The position numbers were made by a program, and so were the translations under genes. Below, piece after piece: positions 1 to 11,900 of a stretch of DNA of 64,000 bases (position 1 is its first letter; every line of letters begins with the position of its first letter). The stretch is from Anisus vortex. Its lineage: Eukaryota > Mollusca > Gastropoda > Planorbidae. The stretch is from positions 3,666,999 to 3,730,998 of the forward strand of contig OX421501.1 of NCBI GenBank assembly GCA_949126835.1. Reading direction: 5' to 3'. The notes under the pieces are model-generated. The model did not search any database, had not been told where the DNA came from, and worked only from the letters and a program-made list of their open reading frames with translations.

Positions 1-840
1 TAACGGCCATTGTTTAAATTACCGGGCAATGTTTAAATTACCGGGCAATGTTTATAATACCGGGCAATGTTTAAATTACCGGGCAATGTTTAAATTACCG
101 GGCAATGTTTAAATTACCGGGCAATGTTTAAATTACCGGGCAATGTTTATAATACCGGGCAATGTTTAAATTACCGGGTAATGTTTAAATTACCGGGCAA
201 TGTTTAAATTACCGGGCAATGTTTAAATTACCGGGCAATGTTTAAATTACCGGGCAATGTTTAAATTACCGGGCAATGTTTATGTAACCGGGCAATGTTT
301 AATTTGCCGGGCAATGTTCGAATTGCCGGAACTAACTTTTTAAAGTTTTAATTCGTGTCGTATACGTTTTATAAACATTATTTCATATGGGTTTCATTTG
401 TTATTGTTTTACATGTTGAATAGAAAATTTAATTCTAAGTTTGCTTCCAAAGCAACAATAAATAAATAAATAGCAAATAAACAAAAACAACACAACATAG
501 GTCTGCGACTTAATGTTTGTCGTAAAAAAATATATCAAACAATCATTAAAAAAAAAATAAAAGTACTATCGAATGTTCTTTATCAATGAATAGAACAAAA
601 TATATTCATGTTTTAATTTGCGTCGTAATTTATAGCGGGCAATTTTGTAATTGTTATAATGGGTGATGAGTAATGATTTGAACGGGTAATTCATGTTGTA
701 GCGGGCAAATAAAAAATTACCTCACGTTTAAATTCGTGTCGTAGGTCATGCGGGCAATCTCATTATAACTGCCTGAGTAGTTAGAGTGTATGTAAACATA
801 ACTTTTAGCCGGTTCGGAGGACCGGGCAAATAACGGCTTG
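1..840 (+). mobile_element. Head-to-tail repeat unit 1 (right part), Helitron-like
   Basis: Right-hand part of the first of three direct repeats. It opens with a 19-bp minisatellite (to about 325), followed by about 500 bp that is near-identical in the next two units. It ends with a CCGG-bearing segment and CTTG at 837-840, directly before an AT run. Helitrons typically end in a short hairpin plus CTRR; CTTG is a variant of that, and unit 3 has the canonical CTAG. The assignment to rolling-circle elements is an inference, because no Rep/helicase coding is present and the left end lies outside the window. Confidence 0.5.
12..325. repeat. 19-bp minisatellite, array 1
   Basis: About 16 copies of attaccgggcaatgtttaa, with variants in which AAATTA becomes ATAATA. 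The last copies decay into TTTGCCGGG and TTCGAATTGCCGG before the unique part of the unit. The same array with different copy number sits at the same place in the next two units. Confidence 0.95.
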
Positions 841-2414
841 TATATATATAAATCTCAAAAGGAATATGTATGTATGTGGCTGGCTGGCTGGCTGGCTGGG
901 TATGTACATACCGCATAATCTTTTTAAATACTGGACATAAAAACGTGAAATTTGCTACAAATATTCTTTGCGTAACGGCGGTGAACACTGTCAAGGTTTT
1001 AAAAAAATTAAAATGACCGCAGTGGTCAGTTTGGTCAAAAAACGCGAAAAAAAACACAACTTTTGATTCACATTGTCTTTGCCAGTACAACTTTTTATAG
1101 TTTTTCGTCACAAAGTTAGAAAAAAAAAGGTTGCGCTGAGATTATTTTTATGACGTCATCAATCTTTGCGCATGGATTTTATAGCAATGAAGGGACATTT
1201 TTCATTCATGTTTAAATTGACGTCATCAAACTATGTGCATGGATTTTATTATCTCAACTCAATGACGGGAACAAATTTTCTTCATGTTTAAATTGCCTAC
1301 GTGCCTTAAACAACATACATTCTTTACACTACCAATACTGTAGTTGATTTTCTTAATCTATCACTACTTTAATACTTTACACTGTGAATACATGACTTAA
1401 AGCTAATTAATAATTTAAAACTTTAAGCAAATAGATTAAGCATTTTTTTTCTGTTTCGGGAAGTAATACCGACGCATTACTAAGCTTATTTAAACGCAGT
1501 GGTCCTGGTTACACTCTATATTTAAGCTTATAATTATATGGCGTCATCAAATTTTGCGTATTTATGCGTTTAAGAAGGGAACCAAATTTTGTTTTAATTT
1601 GCGTCGTAATTTGTAGAATGCAATATTTAAATGGTTTAAGTTACCGGAAAAGACTATTGCTTATAACTCCATGGGTTATTTTATCCAGTTCCGAGAACTG
1701 GGCACCTTTAGGCTTATCGCCTTGGTAACGGCCATTGTTTAAATTACCGGGCAATGTTTAAATTACCGGGCAATGTTTATAATACCGGGCAATGTTTAAA
1801 TTACCGGGCAATGTTTAAATTACCGGGCAATGCTTAAATTACCGGGCAATGTTTATATTACCGGGCAATGTTTAATTTGCCGGGCAATGTTCAAATTGCC
1901 GGAACTAACTTTTTAAAGTTTTAATTCGTGTCGTATACGTTTTATAAACATTATTTCATATGGGTTTCATTTGTTATTGTTTTACATGTTGAATAGAAAA
2001 TTTATTTCTAAGTTTGCTTCCAAAGCAACAATAAATAAATAAACAGCAAATAAACAAAAACAACACAACATAGGTCTGCGACTTAATGTTTGTCGTAAAA
2101 AAAAATAATCAAACAATCATTTTTTTAAAAATAAAAGTACTGTCAAATGTTCTTAATCAATGAATAGAACAAAATATATTCATGTTTTAATTTGCGTCGT
2201 AATTTATAGCGGGCAATTTTGTAATTGTTATAATGGGTGATGAGTAATGATTTTAACGGGTAATTCATGTTGTAGCGGGCAAATAAAAAATTACCTCACG
2301 TTTAAATTCGTGTCGTAGGTCATGCGGGCAATCTCATTATAACTGCCTGAGTAGTTAGAGTGTATGTAAACATAACTTTTAGCCGGTTCGGAGGACCGGG
2401 CACATAACGGCTTG
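841..2414 (+). mobile_element. Head-to-tail repeat unit 2, complete (1574 bp)
   Basis: Runs from the AT run after CTTG of unit 1 to CTTG at 2411-2414. It contains a GGCT simple repeat near 880, about 850 bp of noncoding sequence with several in-frame stops, a 19-bp minisatellite at 1735-1905, and the same right-hand 500 bp as unit 1. No protein of the Helitron Rep/helicase kind is encoded, so it would be non-autonomous. The expected 5' TC start of a Helitron is not seen at the junction, which weakens the class assignment. A plain satellite monomer is the alternative. Confidence 0.5.
1735..1905. repeat. 19-bp minisatellite, array 2
   Basis: Same 19-bp unit as array 1 but only about 8-9 copies. 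The difference between this array and array 3 accounts for most of the length difference between repeat units 2 and 3. Confidence 0.95.
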
Positions 2415-4226
2415 TATATATATAAATCTCAAAAGGAATATGTGTGTGGCTGGCTGGGTATGTACATACCGCATAATCTTTTTAAATACTGGACATAAAA
2501 ACGTGAAATTTGCTACAAATATTCTTTGCGTTACGGCGGTGAACACTGTCAAGGTTTAAAAAAAATTTAAATGACCGCAGTGGTCAGTTCGGTCAAAAAA
2601 CGCGAAAAAAACACAACTTTTGATTCACATTGTCTTTGCCAGTACAACTTTTTATAGTTTTTCGTCACAAAGTTAGAAAAAAAAGGATGCGCTGAGATTA
2701 TTTTTATGACGTCATCAAAGTTTGCGCATGGATTTTTTAGCGATGAAGGGACATTTTTCATTCATGTTTAAATTGACGTCATCAAACTATGTGCATGGAT
2801 TTTATTATCTCAACTCAATGACGGGAACAAATTTTCTTCATGTTTAAATTGTCTACGTGCCGTAAACAACATAAATTCTTTACACTACCAATACTGTAGT
2901 TGATTTTCTTAATCTATCACTACTTTAATACTTTACACTGTGAATACATGACTTAAAGCTAATTAATAATTTAAAACTTTACAAACATAGGACAAAGCAA
3001 ATAGATTTAGCATTTTTTTTCTGTTTCGGGAAGTAATACCGACGCATTACTAAGCTTTTTTAAACGCAGTGGTCCTGGTTACACTCTATATTTAATCTTA
3101 TAATTATATGGCGTCATCAAATTTTGCGTATTTATGCGTTTAAGAAGGGAACCAAATTTTGTTTTAATTTGCGTCGTAATTTGTAGAATGCAATATTTAA
3201 ATGGTTCAAGTTACCGGAAAATACTTTATCCCCGCTTAAGACTATTGCTTAAAACTCCATGGGTTATTTTATCCAGTTCCGAGAACTGGGCACCTTTAGG
3301 CTTATCGCCTTGGTAACGGCCATTGTTTAAATTACCGGGCAATGTTTAAATTACCGGGCAATGTTTATAATACCGGGCAATGTTTAAATTACCGGGCAAT
3401 GTTTATAATACCGGGCAATGTTTAAATTACCGGGCAATGTTTAAATTACCGGGCAATGTTTAAATTACCGGGCAATGTTTAAATTACCGGGCAATGTTTA
3501 AATTACCGGGCAATGTTTAAATTACCGGGCAATGTTTAAATTACCGGGCAATGTTTATAATACCGGGCAATGTTTAAATTACCGGGCAATGTTTAAATTA
3601 CCGGGCAATGTTTAAATTACCGGGCAATGTTTATAATACCGGGCAATGTTTAAATTACTGGGCAATGTTTATATTACCGGGCAATGTTTAATTTGCCGGG
3701 CAATGTTCAAATTGCCGGAACTAACTTTTTAAAGTTTTAATTCGTGTCGTATACGTTTTATAAACATTATTTCATATGGGTTTCATTTGTTATTGTTTTA
3801 CATGTTGAATAGAAAATTTAATTCTAAGTTTGCTTCCAAAGCAACAATAAATAAATAAATAGCAAATAAACAAAACCAACACAACATAGGTCTGCGACTT
3901 AATGTTTGTCGTAAAAAAATATATAAAACAATCATAAAAAAAAAAAAAGTACTGTCGAATGTTCTTTATCAATGAATAGAACAAAATATATTCATGTTTT
4001 AATTTTCGTCGTAATTTATAGCGGGCAATTTTGTAATTGTTATAATGGGTGATGAGTAATGATTTTAACGGGTAATTCATGTTGTAGCGGGCAAATAAAA
4101 AATTACCTCACGTTTAAATTCGTGTCGTAGGTCATGCGGGCAATCTCATTATAACTGCCTGAGTAGTTAGAGTGTATGTAAACATAACTTTTAGCCGGTT
4201 CGGAGGACCGGGCACATACCGGCTAG
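2415..4226 (+). mobile_element. Head-to-tail repeat unit 3, complete (1812 bp), ends CTAG
   Basis: Third copy, colinear with unit 2 and differing by scattered substitutions and small indels. Its right end carries a CCGGGCACATACCGG hairpin followed at once by CTAG (4223-4226) and then T. That matches the canonical Helitron 3' end (hairpin, CTRR, host T). The array stops exactly there and unrelated sequence follows after an AT run. This is the best evidence in the array for a rolling-circle origin. Confidence 0.55.
3323..3715. repeat. 19-bp minisatellite, array 3
   Basis: About 20 copies of the same 19-bp unit, the longest of the three arrays. The decayed copies at its right edge match those of arrays 1 and 2. 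Confidence 0.95.
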
Positions 4227-4570
4227 TATATATATATATATGAGACAGGACCTTGGTGTGCCCCATTTGGTCCGCCCCTTTACACCGTTACGCCCCGGTC
4301 TATAGAGTCAGAAGACTCATCCGTTGTTTTTTTCGAGACATTTTAAAATCGCTTTTACATTTATACTCTGATAATTATTATTCAGGCGGGCTTCTGTAAA
4401 CAAAATGTTGAAAAGTTTGCATTTCAAAATGCAAAGAAACACGATTTGTATCTTGGAACATAAATTACACATGCAATATGTGATACTTTTTTTTTTTACA
4501 GCTGTTCCAACATAAGTGTAACGCTAGCCTAATGTGGGTTTAAAAACATAACAGCAATACTTTTAGCAAA

Positions 4571-4735
4571 GGCTATAATAAGATGGACCGCTTGCTCTAT
4601 ATTTAGAGCTTTAGAGTCGTATTTTTCGTGCGCAGCCAATAGGTCCAAAAGACTTCCGCTGTAGCCTATACAACTTTTCGATTCTAATCCTAATTTGAGT
4701 TATAACCTTATATATTACGCTCCTTATATAAAGGC
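4571..4735 (+). mobile_element. Half of a GGACCGCTTGC-type MITE
   Basis: Begins ctataataagatggaccgc and continues through the conserved body (Ttagagct, cgtgcgcagccaat, cttccgctgta) seen in better copies at 43603-43898 and 46655-46943. The other terminal inverted repeat is missing here. Confidence 0.65.
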
Positions 4736-5667
4736 ATTGTTCTGCAATTCTACATTAAAAGTAGGCCCAATGAAAAGACGAAATTTAGAAATATGAAAAC
4801 ATTTACTTTTATGTATACATTACCCGTATTTCAAAGTTTAATTTACGTCTAATATTCCTTTAAATTCACCAACTGGCAACTGGGTTAGCCATAGTTTATA
4901 GGTTTTTACTCCCTTTAACTTCTACTGTCTGCTTGCTTGATTGCGAGGAAAACTTTGCATCGATGTTCCGACCACTTCCCGTCGTCCAATCAAGCTGAAA
5001 TTCGGACAGCAGACTTGTGGCAACTAACAATACATTCTATCAAATTTTCAGTTAAAACAACTTAATAAAACTACACTTATGACAATATTCATTTCTTAAA
5101 AGGAAAGTATAAGAAAAATGTTGGTTTCACTGTAAAAATGCCTGTGCAACTTTTTATAGTTTTTCGGCGCAAAGCTAGAAAAAAAAAATTATGCGCTAAG
5201 ATTATTTTTAGAACAATTCATACGGAGTAAGGAGATATTTTTGAGATTTGCAACACAGATATTTTTCTGTACGTTTTATTTGCAGTAGTCAATCAATTAT
5301 TTAATTACATGATGGTAAACTTAGTTTGCAAATAAAGGGAGTATAATAAAAACTTCGTTTTTATGGTTTTCTTGTCTTTGATAAAATCATAGCAAGTTAC
5401 TTAACCGGAAGTCTATAATTCAGTGTGTGAACAGAAATTCCGAAGCAGGAGTTTTCGAGTCATCAAATAGCAGAAATAACAGCGCACTGAGCATGCTATT
5501 ATAGCATGGATAGATGCGCTATAGAAATAGTCATTATTATTATCTTATTACAGTCTTTGGTTTGAAATGCTTATTATGGCATGTGTCTGGCTTGATTTGG
5601 CGTGGGGAAGGGTTCTTTGGCCACGGCAAACGAGGGGATGTTTTGCCAGCACAAAGTCTAGCTGCCT
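4736..5667. other. Intergenic, old repeat debris
   Basis: No gene is visible. Around 5140-5215 there is a stretch resembling the interior of the Helitron-like units (actttttatagtttttcg and the following A run). At 5480-5560 there is a TATAGCGC-type SINE tail, and at 5600-5667 a decayed piece of the tRNA-SINE. The rest is AT-rich and featureless to me. Confidence 0.5.
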
Positions 5668-5735
5668 TTAGTTAACCAGTAACTTAACATCATTTAAAAC
5701 ACGAATAGAAATGCAGGACTATAAGATGAGATACG
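5668..5735 (+). mobile_element. LINE 3' end, family 1, short fragment
   Basis: Only the last bases of the reverse-transcriptase C-terminus and 3' tail remain (aacttaacatcatttaaaa). It ends near the left boundary of duplication unit A. Confidence 0.6.
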
Positions 5736-5802
5736 AACAAAACAAACAAACGGCATTATTCCTGCGAATTTTTATTGTTAGTGAACTATTAACATTTATA
5801 AA

Positions 5803-5808
5803 TTTATT
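5803..5808 (-). terminator. Polyadenylation signal of gene A
   Basis: AATAAA on the minus strand about 157 nt after the gene A stop codon. The same hexamer lies at the matching place in gene B, 162 nt after its stop, inside well-conserved 3' flank. A second AATAAA follows shortly after. Confidence 0.6.
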
Positions 5809-5964
5809 TCAATATTATCCAATTGTATTCTAGATCTATAACTAAATAACATTACCAAATTTTACTGCATTAGCCTAACTATTAAAAACAACAACTTTCT
5901 GTTATATAAGTTATCAATTAGCAGGTGATTCGGGTTGTTGTCTGTCAGCATAATTTGAAAGGGG

Positions 5965-8900
5965 TTAACCACATTGATCGATATATGTATGGCATCTATT
6001 GTCTCTGAAATAAAAAAAAACAAACAAAGATATAAGTCCAATTACTGAAATGTTATATCGTATATAACATAACATATAGTAAGTTAACTCGGTTAAAAAA
6101 AACACCAAGATTCAAGTCCAATTACTTAAATGTTACCTCGTAGGCCTATATAGGCCTAACATATAGTAAGTTAACTCGGTTAAAAACAAAACAAATATTA
6201 TATGTTATTATATTATAGTAAACTAAGTTGAAAAGTAACCCTGTTAGACCATATTGATTCGTAGGTCCAGTGAAACTGAGTGTGCATTAGTTTCTGTGGC
6301 CAAGATGTCACACGCTGATGGCGCGGCTCTGATTATGTGCAGATTGTGCGTACGCTTTTCAGGCTTTTGTGATGTCGTTGTCTTAGGATATGAAGAGAGA
6401 CGACTTTCAAACCTATTTATATTTGTAGCTATCTCAGCAAAAAGGATTGACGAAATGCAACAGTTCTACAACGTTTATTGACAAGAGGTTTCTATATGTA
6501 TATCAAAGGTTACATACATCCAATATATACAAATAGAGGTAGATGAGAGTCGATCGAGTACAGTGTAGTCGGCTAACTTAAATGCTCACTATCAAGTAAC
6601 TCCGAACTGTCAACTGTGTATGTAAGACCTACTTCGACTCTGTGTATCTAGCGACTGTCTCTGCTTAGCTACTGTCTGCTCTCTCTCCTCTAGTTCTCGC
6701 TTGTCTCCCTATTTATCCTCCCAAATTTTCAGTTTCTCAGGCTTGCCAGAAACATCTGCGAACAATGGACCATATCCAGTTACCCTGGGTTGCCTGTGGT
6801 CTGTTGGGGAAAGGGGGGGGGGATAGAATAGGGGTGGAGTCTGACCTCCCCTGACTTTGGGCCGCGGGACCTCCAACGGTGTATTCAACTACTCTTGAGT
6901 TATTACTCCCCTCTTGTCCCATGCCAGAAATGTATACTACTAGACGCCCATTTATCATTGGTTATTTAACCCCTCTTGGACTGTTTCCCAGGGTGAAGAA
7001 TTTCAACTTGCCTCCAACTTCTATATATATCGCCAGTCAAAGCAAAACTTCTTGGTTAATTACCATTCCCATTTAAACTGTCCCTCGACTGAAAGGATTT
7101 AAGTCTGTCCAAACAAGTTTCTCACGCTCAACTTTAAGAGTCAATTATCTCGGGTTTTTGGGCGTGTTGTTAAAAGTACATAAATCCATGTTAATTCTAA
7201 AATGGATTGCAACACAAGGCATGCTCGGGGATTGTATGGCAAGCAATGTCAGATACCCATCAGAGCTGGGTAGACTCAGGGACACCCTCTCAAACCCGTG
7301 AAAAAATTCTAACCTTTACCAGGATTCGAACATAGGACCTTCGTTACCCACAGACCGACTTTCAGCCGCTCGACCACCGCTTTCCCGCATCATAGAAGTA
7401 TAACAGTAGCAAACGAAATGAGCAAACGTTAAATCTGTCCTGTTGTATGGCTCAGAAAATTGGAGGTTAACAAAGGGGGATTTGAACAAATTACAAGCTT
7501 TTGTGAATGGCTGACTTCGTAGAATAATGGATATCAAATGGTATGACAAAATTGCAAATGCAACTGTATGGGAAAGGACATCATATATTCCAATGGAGCA
7601 AGATATCCAAAAAAAAGAAGATGGAGATGGATTGGCCACATATTGAGAAAACCAACTACAAATTTGCATGGAATCAGCAGGGCTCAAGACGAAGAGGTAG
7701 ACCCAAGAACACCAGAAGGAGATAAATAGAAAAGGATGTGCTGCTGATCAGGAAAAGCTGGAAAGAATTAGAGAAGATAGCCAGAGACAGGAAGACGTGG
7801 AAAGAAATTGTTAATGGTCTTGGCACCACTAGAAGTTGATAATGGCGAAGAAGAAGAGGAAGAAACGAAAAGTGACTTTAAGTGAAAATACTTACAATTC
7901 ACATCTTAGTCCCTTGCAGCAAGCAGTTCGGGCGAATTCACAACTCATGCCTTTATCAAGACAAATTGTTTCTCTAAGGAGAAAATAATCACACACAATA
8001 TCTTTTATTAAGCTTACAAAGGGTCTAAATTTATGTATTCTCAATCGCTACTGCTTAGAAAGAAAGTTTTCGGTTGATCGTTATCAAAGGAATTTCGGGT
8101 AAGTGTAATACCCCCCCCCCCCCACATTTCCCCAAAACGTCTTCTTCTCCCTATATTTTATAGATACCGTGTCGCGGTAATTATTTATGTTGTCACATCC
8201 CTATTATCTATAATATTATGTATTTAGTTCATATTTTCATTGTTGTCTTTTTGCGCATACGCTGTTATGAACGTATGAATTTGAGACCTGGACGCTGCTA
8301 TCAGCAACTGAAAACAAGTTGCAGGCTTTCGAAAACAAATGCTTGAAAAAACTACACAGAATCTCCTACGTAGAACACAGGACTAATGAGTATGTTTGGG
8401 ACATAATATCCTCAATTGTAGGCTCCCAAGAAAACATTATCAAACGGCGCAAACTGACATGGTTCGTGCTTGTGTTGCGGCATAATGACTAGCCAAAAAC
8501 AATCCTCCAAGGCACTGTAGAAGGTGGACGTCAGAGAGGCCGTCGGCGGATATGCTGATTCGACGACATAAAATATTGGACATGGCTGCAGTTGACTCAA
8601 CTATTGACAACCGCTCAAGATATGTAAAAGTGAAGAAAGTTGACTGCTGAGGTGTCCATTCGCTCCCCCTCCCTCCAAACGACCAAAACGGTCAAGGGAT
8701 TGATGATGATGTTGATGTAATTGCATCAATTTCGACATCTTCGTCATGCGGTTACTAGATCTGTTTTAGTTTTGATAATTTAGAGAGAGTCTTTGTTCCA
8801 TCGTCGTGATGTAACTTATCTCATCTTTTACATTACAGACGCTCCTTCTATAAAGAAGATTATTGCGCCCTACGCTCATCCGTGGTCCGAGTCTAGTCTT

Positions 8901-11900
8901 GCATTTTGATTAATGTTTTAAAGGATGTTAAGTTATTGATTTTCCTGGTTTGTTCAGGCAACCATTCCATGCCCGAATGCCACTCGGGAAGAAAGAGTAC
9001 TTATATGCATTAGTTCTCGCATAAGGGATAAGGAAAGTGTTTTTGTCTTTATGTTTATCTATTGTGTTTTGTAAACATTTTTATATTTATAATTTTTACA
9101 GTCGATCTTTCTAGATAGAAGATTATTACGTCCACTAGGCCCACAACTCCTGCAGGGCTGCATGGATCGGTCAGCGGCTGGGAAAGAACCCGCGACATGT
9201 CGCTTTTTGAGTTGCCTTATTGTACTAGAATTATTCATCATCAGCGCATTCTAATTGGGCTCAATGAAATAAATATTCTTATTGATACTGATGGAACAGC
9301 ACTTAACTTAGATATAATATTTTTTTGAATTCTAGCTACATGCACTGACCTTTATATACATGGTGTACTAGAACACTTAAAATAAGGCATACAAACTGTC
9401 GTGAAAATGCACACATTTATATTTAGATAAGTGGTGCGTTTGCTTACGACCGATTTTAGATACCGACATACTTAACATTAAAAATGTACATTAACCCTTA
9501 CAGTCCCGAGCGCGTATATAGCGGAACTGAAGGCAGCATAGATAGAAAAAGGTCGGTACGGGAAGGGTTAAGATTTTGCTTTAAACACTTTCCGTAAATT
9601 CTCGATTGAATGCGTTGAAACCCCAAATTAAAAATATTGCCTGAGCATATCATATACACTTAAACTTGTATATTATTTAGATCATTGCTTATATTATACT
9701 GATGCACGAAACAAATGCCGTAAAGGCGTAATAATAAAATGGCTGCTTTCAGTCGCTCACAAATGCCTTTTAGAGTAGTTTAAGATTATGTCTGTCAGTG
9801 TCTAAAATCTGGCATTAACATACGCACCACTTATCTATATATAAAGTCTGCATTTTCCCCATAAATTTAAATAATTGAGCATAGACTATAATATACTTGG
9901 ACCGCTTGCTTTAGTTTTTTATGCTATTATCTTCTTTTTTTTTGTTGCAATTCCCGATTCTAAATAAAGTAATTGTCATACAAGTTCCGTTTTATTAAAT
10001 CGCATTTTTTTTCGACTTTAAATGAATACTTGTAGGCTATTAATCCTATTATCATTGACTATAATAAGATGGACCGCCTGTTCTATTTTTAAAGCTTATT
10101 TTCTTTTTCCGTGTGCACACAACACTGATCTATAAATGTTTCCGCTCTGTACAACTTTCGATTTTAATTTTTCATTGAGAAAATCATAGAACTTGTATAT
10201 CAATAATTGTATTTCCGGTATAGCAATTACGTTATTTAGAATCGGGAATTCCGATCATCAGTGTTTCAAGTCATCATATAGCAGAAATACCATAGACTAT
10301 AATATACACCGAACATGAGTCTAACAGATAAACTCCATACTTCTTCAATATGTAATTATTTAATTTGAAAATTTACCTCCAGTATGCCTTTCAATTCATC
10401 AACAAAAACTTCCTCATCCATAGCGTCCATATCTTATCATAGATTGACGCACAAATTTTCTAAAAAAATGGTGCGATACAATAAAACGGAATTTGTATTA
10501 CAATTACTTCATTTAGAATCGGGAATTCCGAAATAAGCAGTCTTTCGAGTCATCATATAGCAGAAAAACTAAAGCAAGCGGTCCATGTATATTATAGTCT
10601 ATGTTTTTTTATGCTATTATCTTTTTTTTTTTTTTGCAATTCCCTATTCTAAATAAAGTAATTGTCAAACAAGTTCCGTTTTATTAAATCGCATTTTTTT
10701 TCGACTTTAAATGAATACTTGTAGGCTATTAATCCTATTATCATTGACTATAATAAGATGGACCGCCTGCTCTATTTTTAGAGCTTATGTTCTTTTTCCG
10801 TGCGCACACAACACTGATCTATAAATGTTTCCGCTCTGTACAACTTTCGATTTTAATTTTTCATTGAGAAAATCATAGCGATTAAATAAAATGGAACTTG
10901 TATATCAATTACTTTATTTCCTGTATAGCAATTACTTTATTGAATCGGGAATTCCGAAAATCAGTGTTTCAAGTCATCATATAGTAGAAATACTAAAGCA
11001 AGCGGTCCATGTATATTATAGTCTATGGATTGAGCAGTCCATGTATAGACTATACAGCTCAGTGATTTCGAGTTTCAAATAGTAATATTAACTCTTCCCG
11101 TACCGACTTCTATCGATGCTGCCTTCAGTTCCGCTATATACGCGCCCGGGACTGTAAGGGTTAACTCCCTTAGCAGACTTGATGGTCCTCTACGAGCACA
11201 CAATGATTTAACTTCCGGCATATAACAATGTTGATAATATGAACTCATTGAAAAAATAAATGTTACCTTTCTACCAATCTTTTGTCACTTTCTTCTGAAA
11301 CGAAATATAAAATAAATATGACATTTTAGTAATTAATTGAGATTTTAAAAAGTCGCTATGCATAGTGAATAGTGTTAGATCTATATGCAAGTAGTCACTT
11401 TGTTTACAAGTAGGGCCTATTAAATTCGCCACTAAGAATAAACACACTTAAAGAGACACTATTGTAAGTTTAAATGATTAGTAAATGTATCGCCTAGTTG
11501 AAAATTTGAAAAAAAAAACTCACTCAATTACGCAGTTAAATTTAAAAAACATGATGACACGCTGTGCTATAAATACACTCTCAGTTTTTGAAAAATTGCG
11601 CGCTACGGCAATTGGGTCGCTCCACTATCCAAAAGGGTGGTTAGGTTATGAATTACATTGTAGGATTCCCTCGGAGGACGTAATTATTTTTCGCCCTCAA
11701 TTTTGGCGTTATGTTCTAGTTCTGAGAGTCGAGGAAAAGGGGGGTAAATCTTGTAATTACATTTTCATCTATTTGCACTACTGAGCTGCTTCATGGAATT
11801 ATAATCAGAGTTGTACATTGAGGCACATGGGTCGATTTCTAATGGCACGCGGAAACCCCCTTAAAAAGGCAATTCAAGTCTCTTATACAATAAATTGAGT

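Noticed and set aside
746..1111. 121-codon open frame on the minus strand, with a shorter relative at 2567-2761, as a protein-coding gene
   Set aside because: It lies inside the repeated Helitron-like unit. The reading frame is not kept between copies (substitutions and A-run length changes shift it), and no domain is recognisable.
7316..7687. 123-codon minus-strand open frame as a membrane protein
   Set aside because: It is the antisense of a SINE and of a LINE reverse-transcriptase fragment read on the plus strand.
11485..11784. 99-codon open frame as a gene
   Set aside because: The paralogous stretch in unit B (about 30150-30450) has indels and stops that destroy the frame, so it is not conserved coding.
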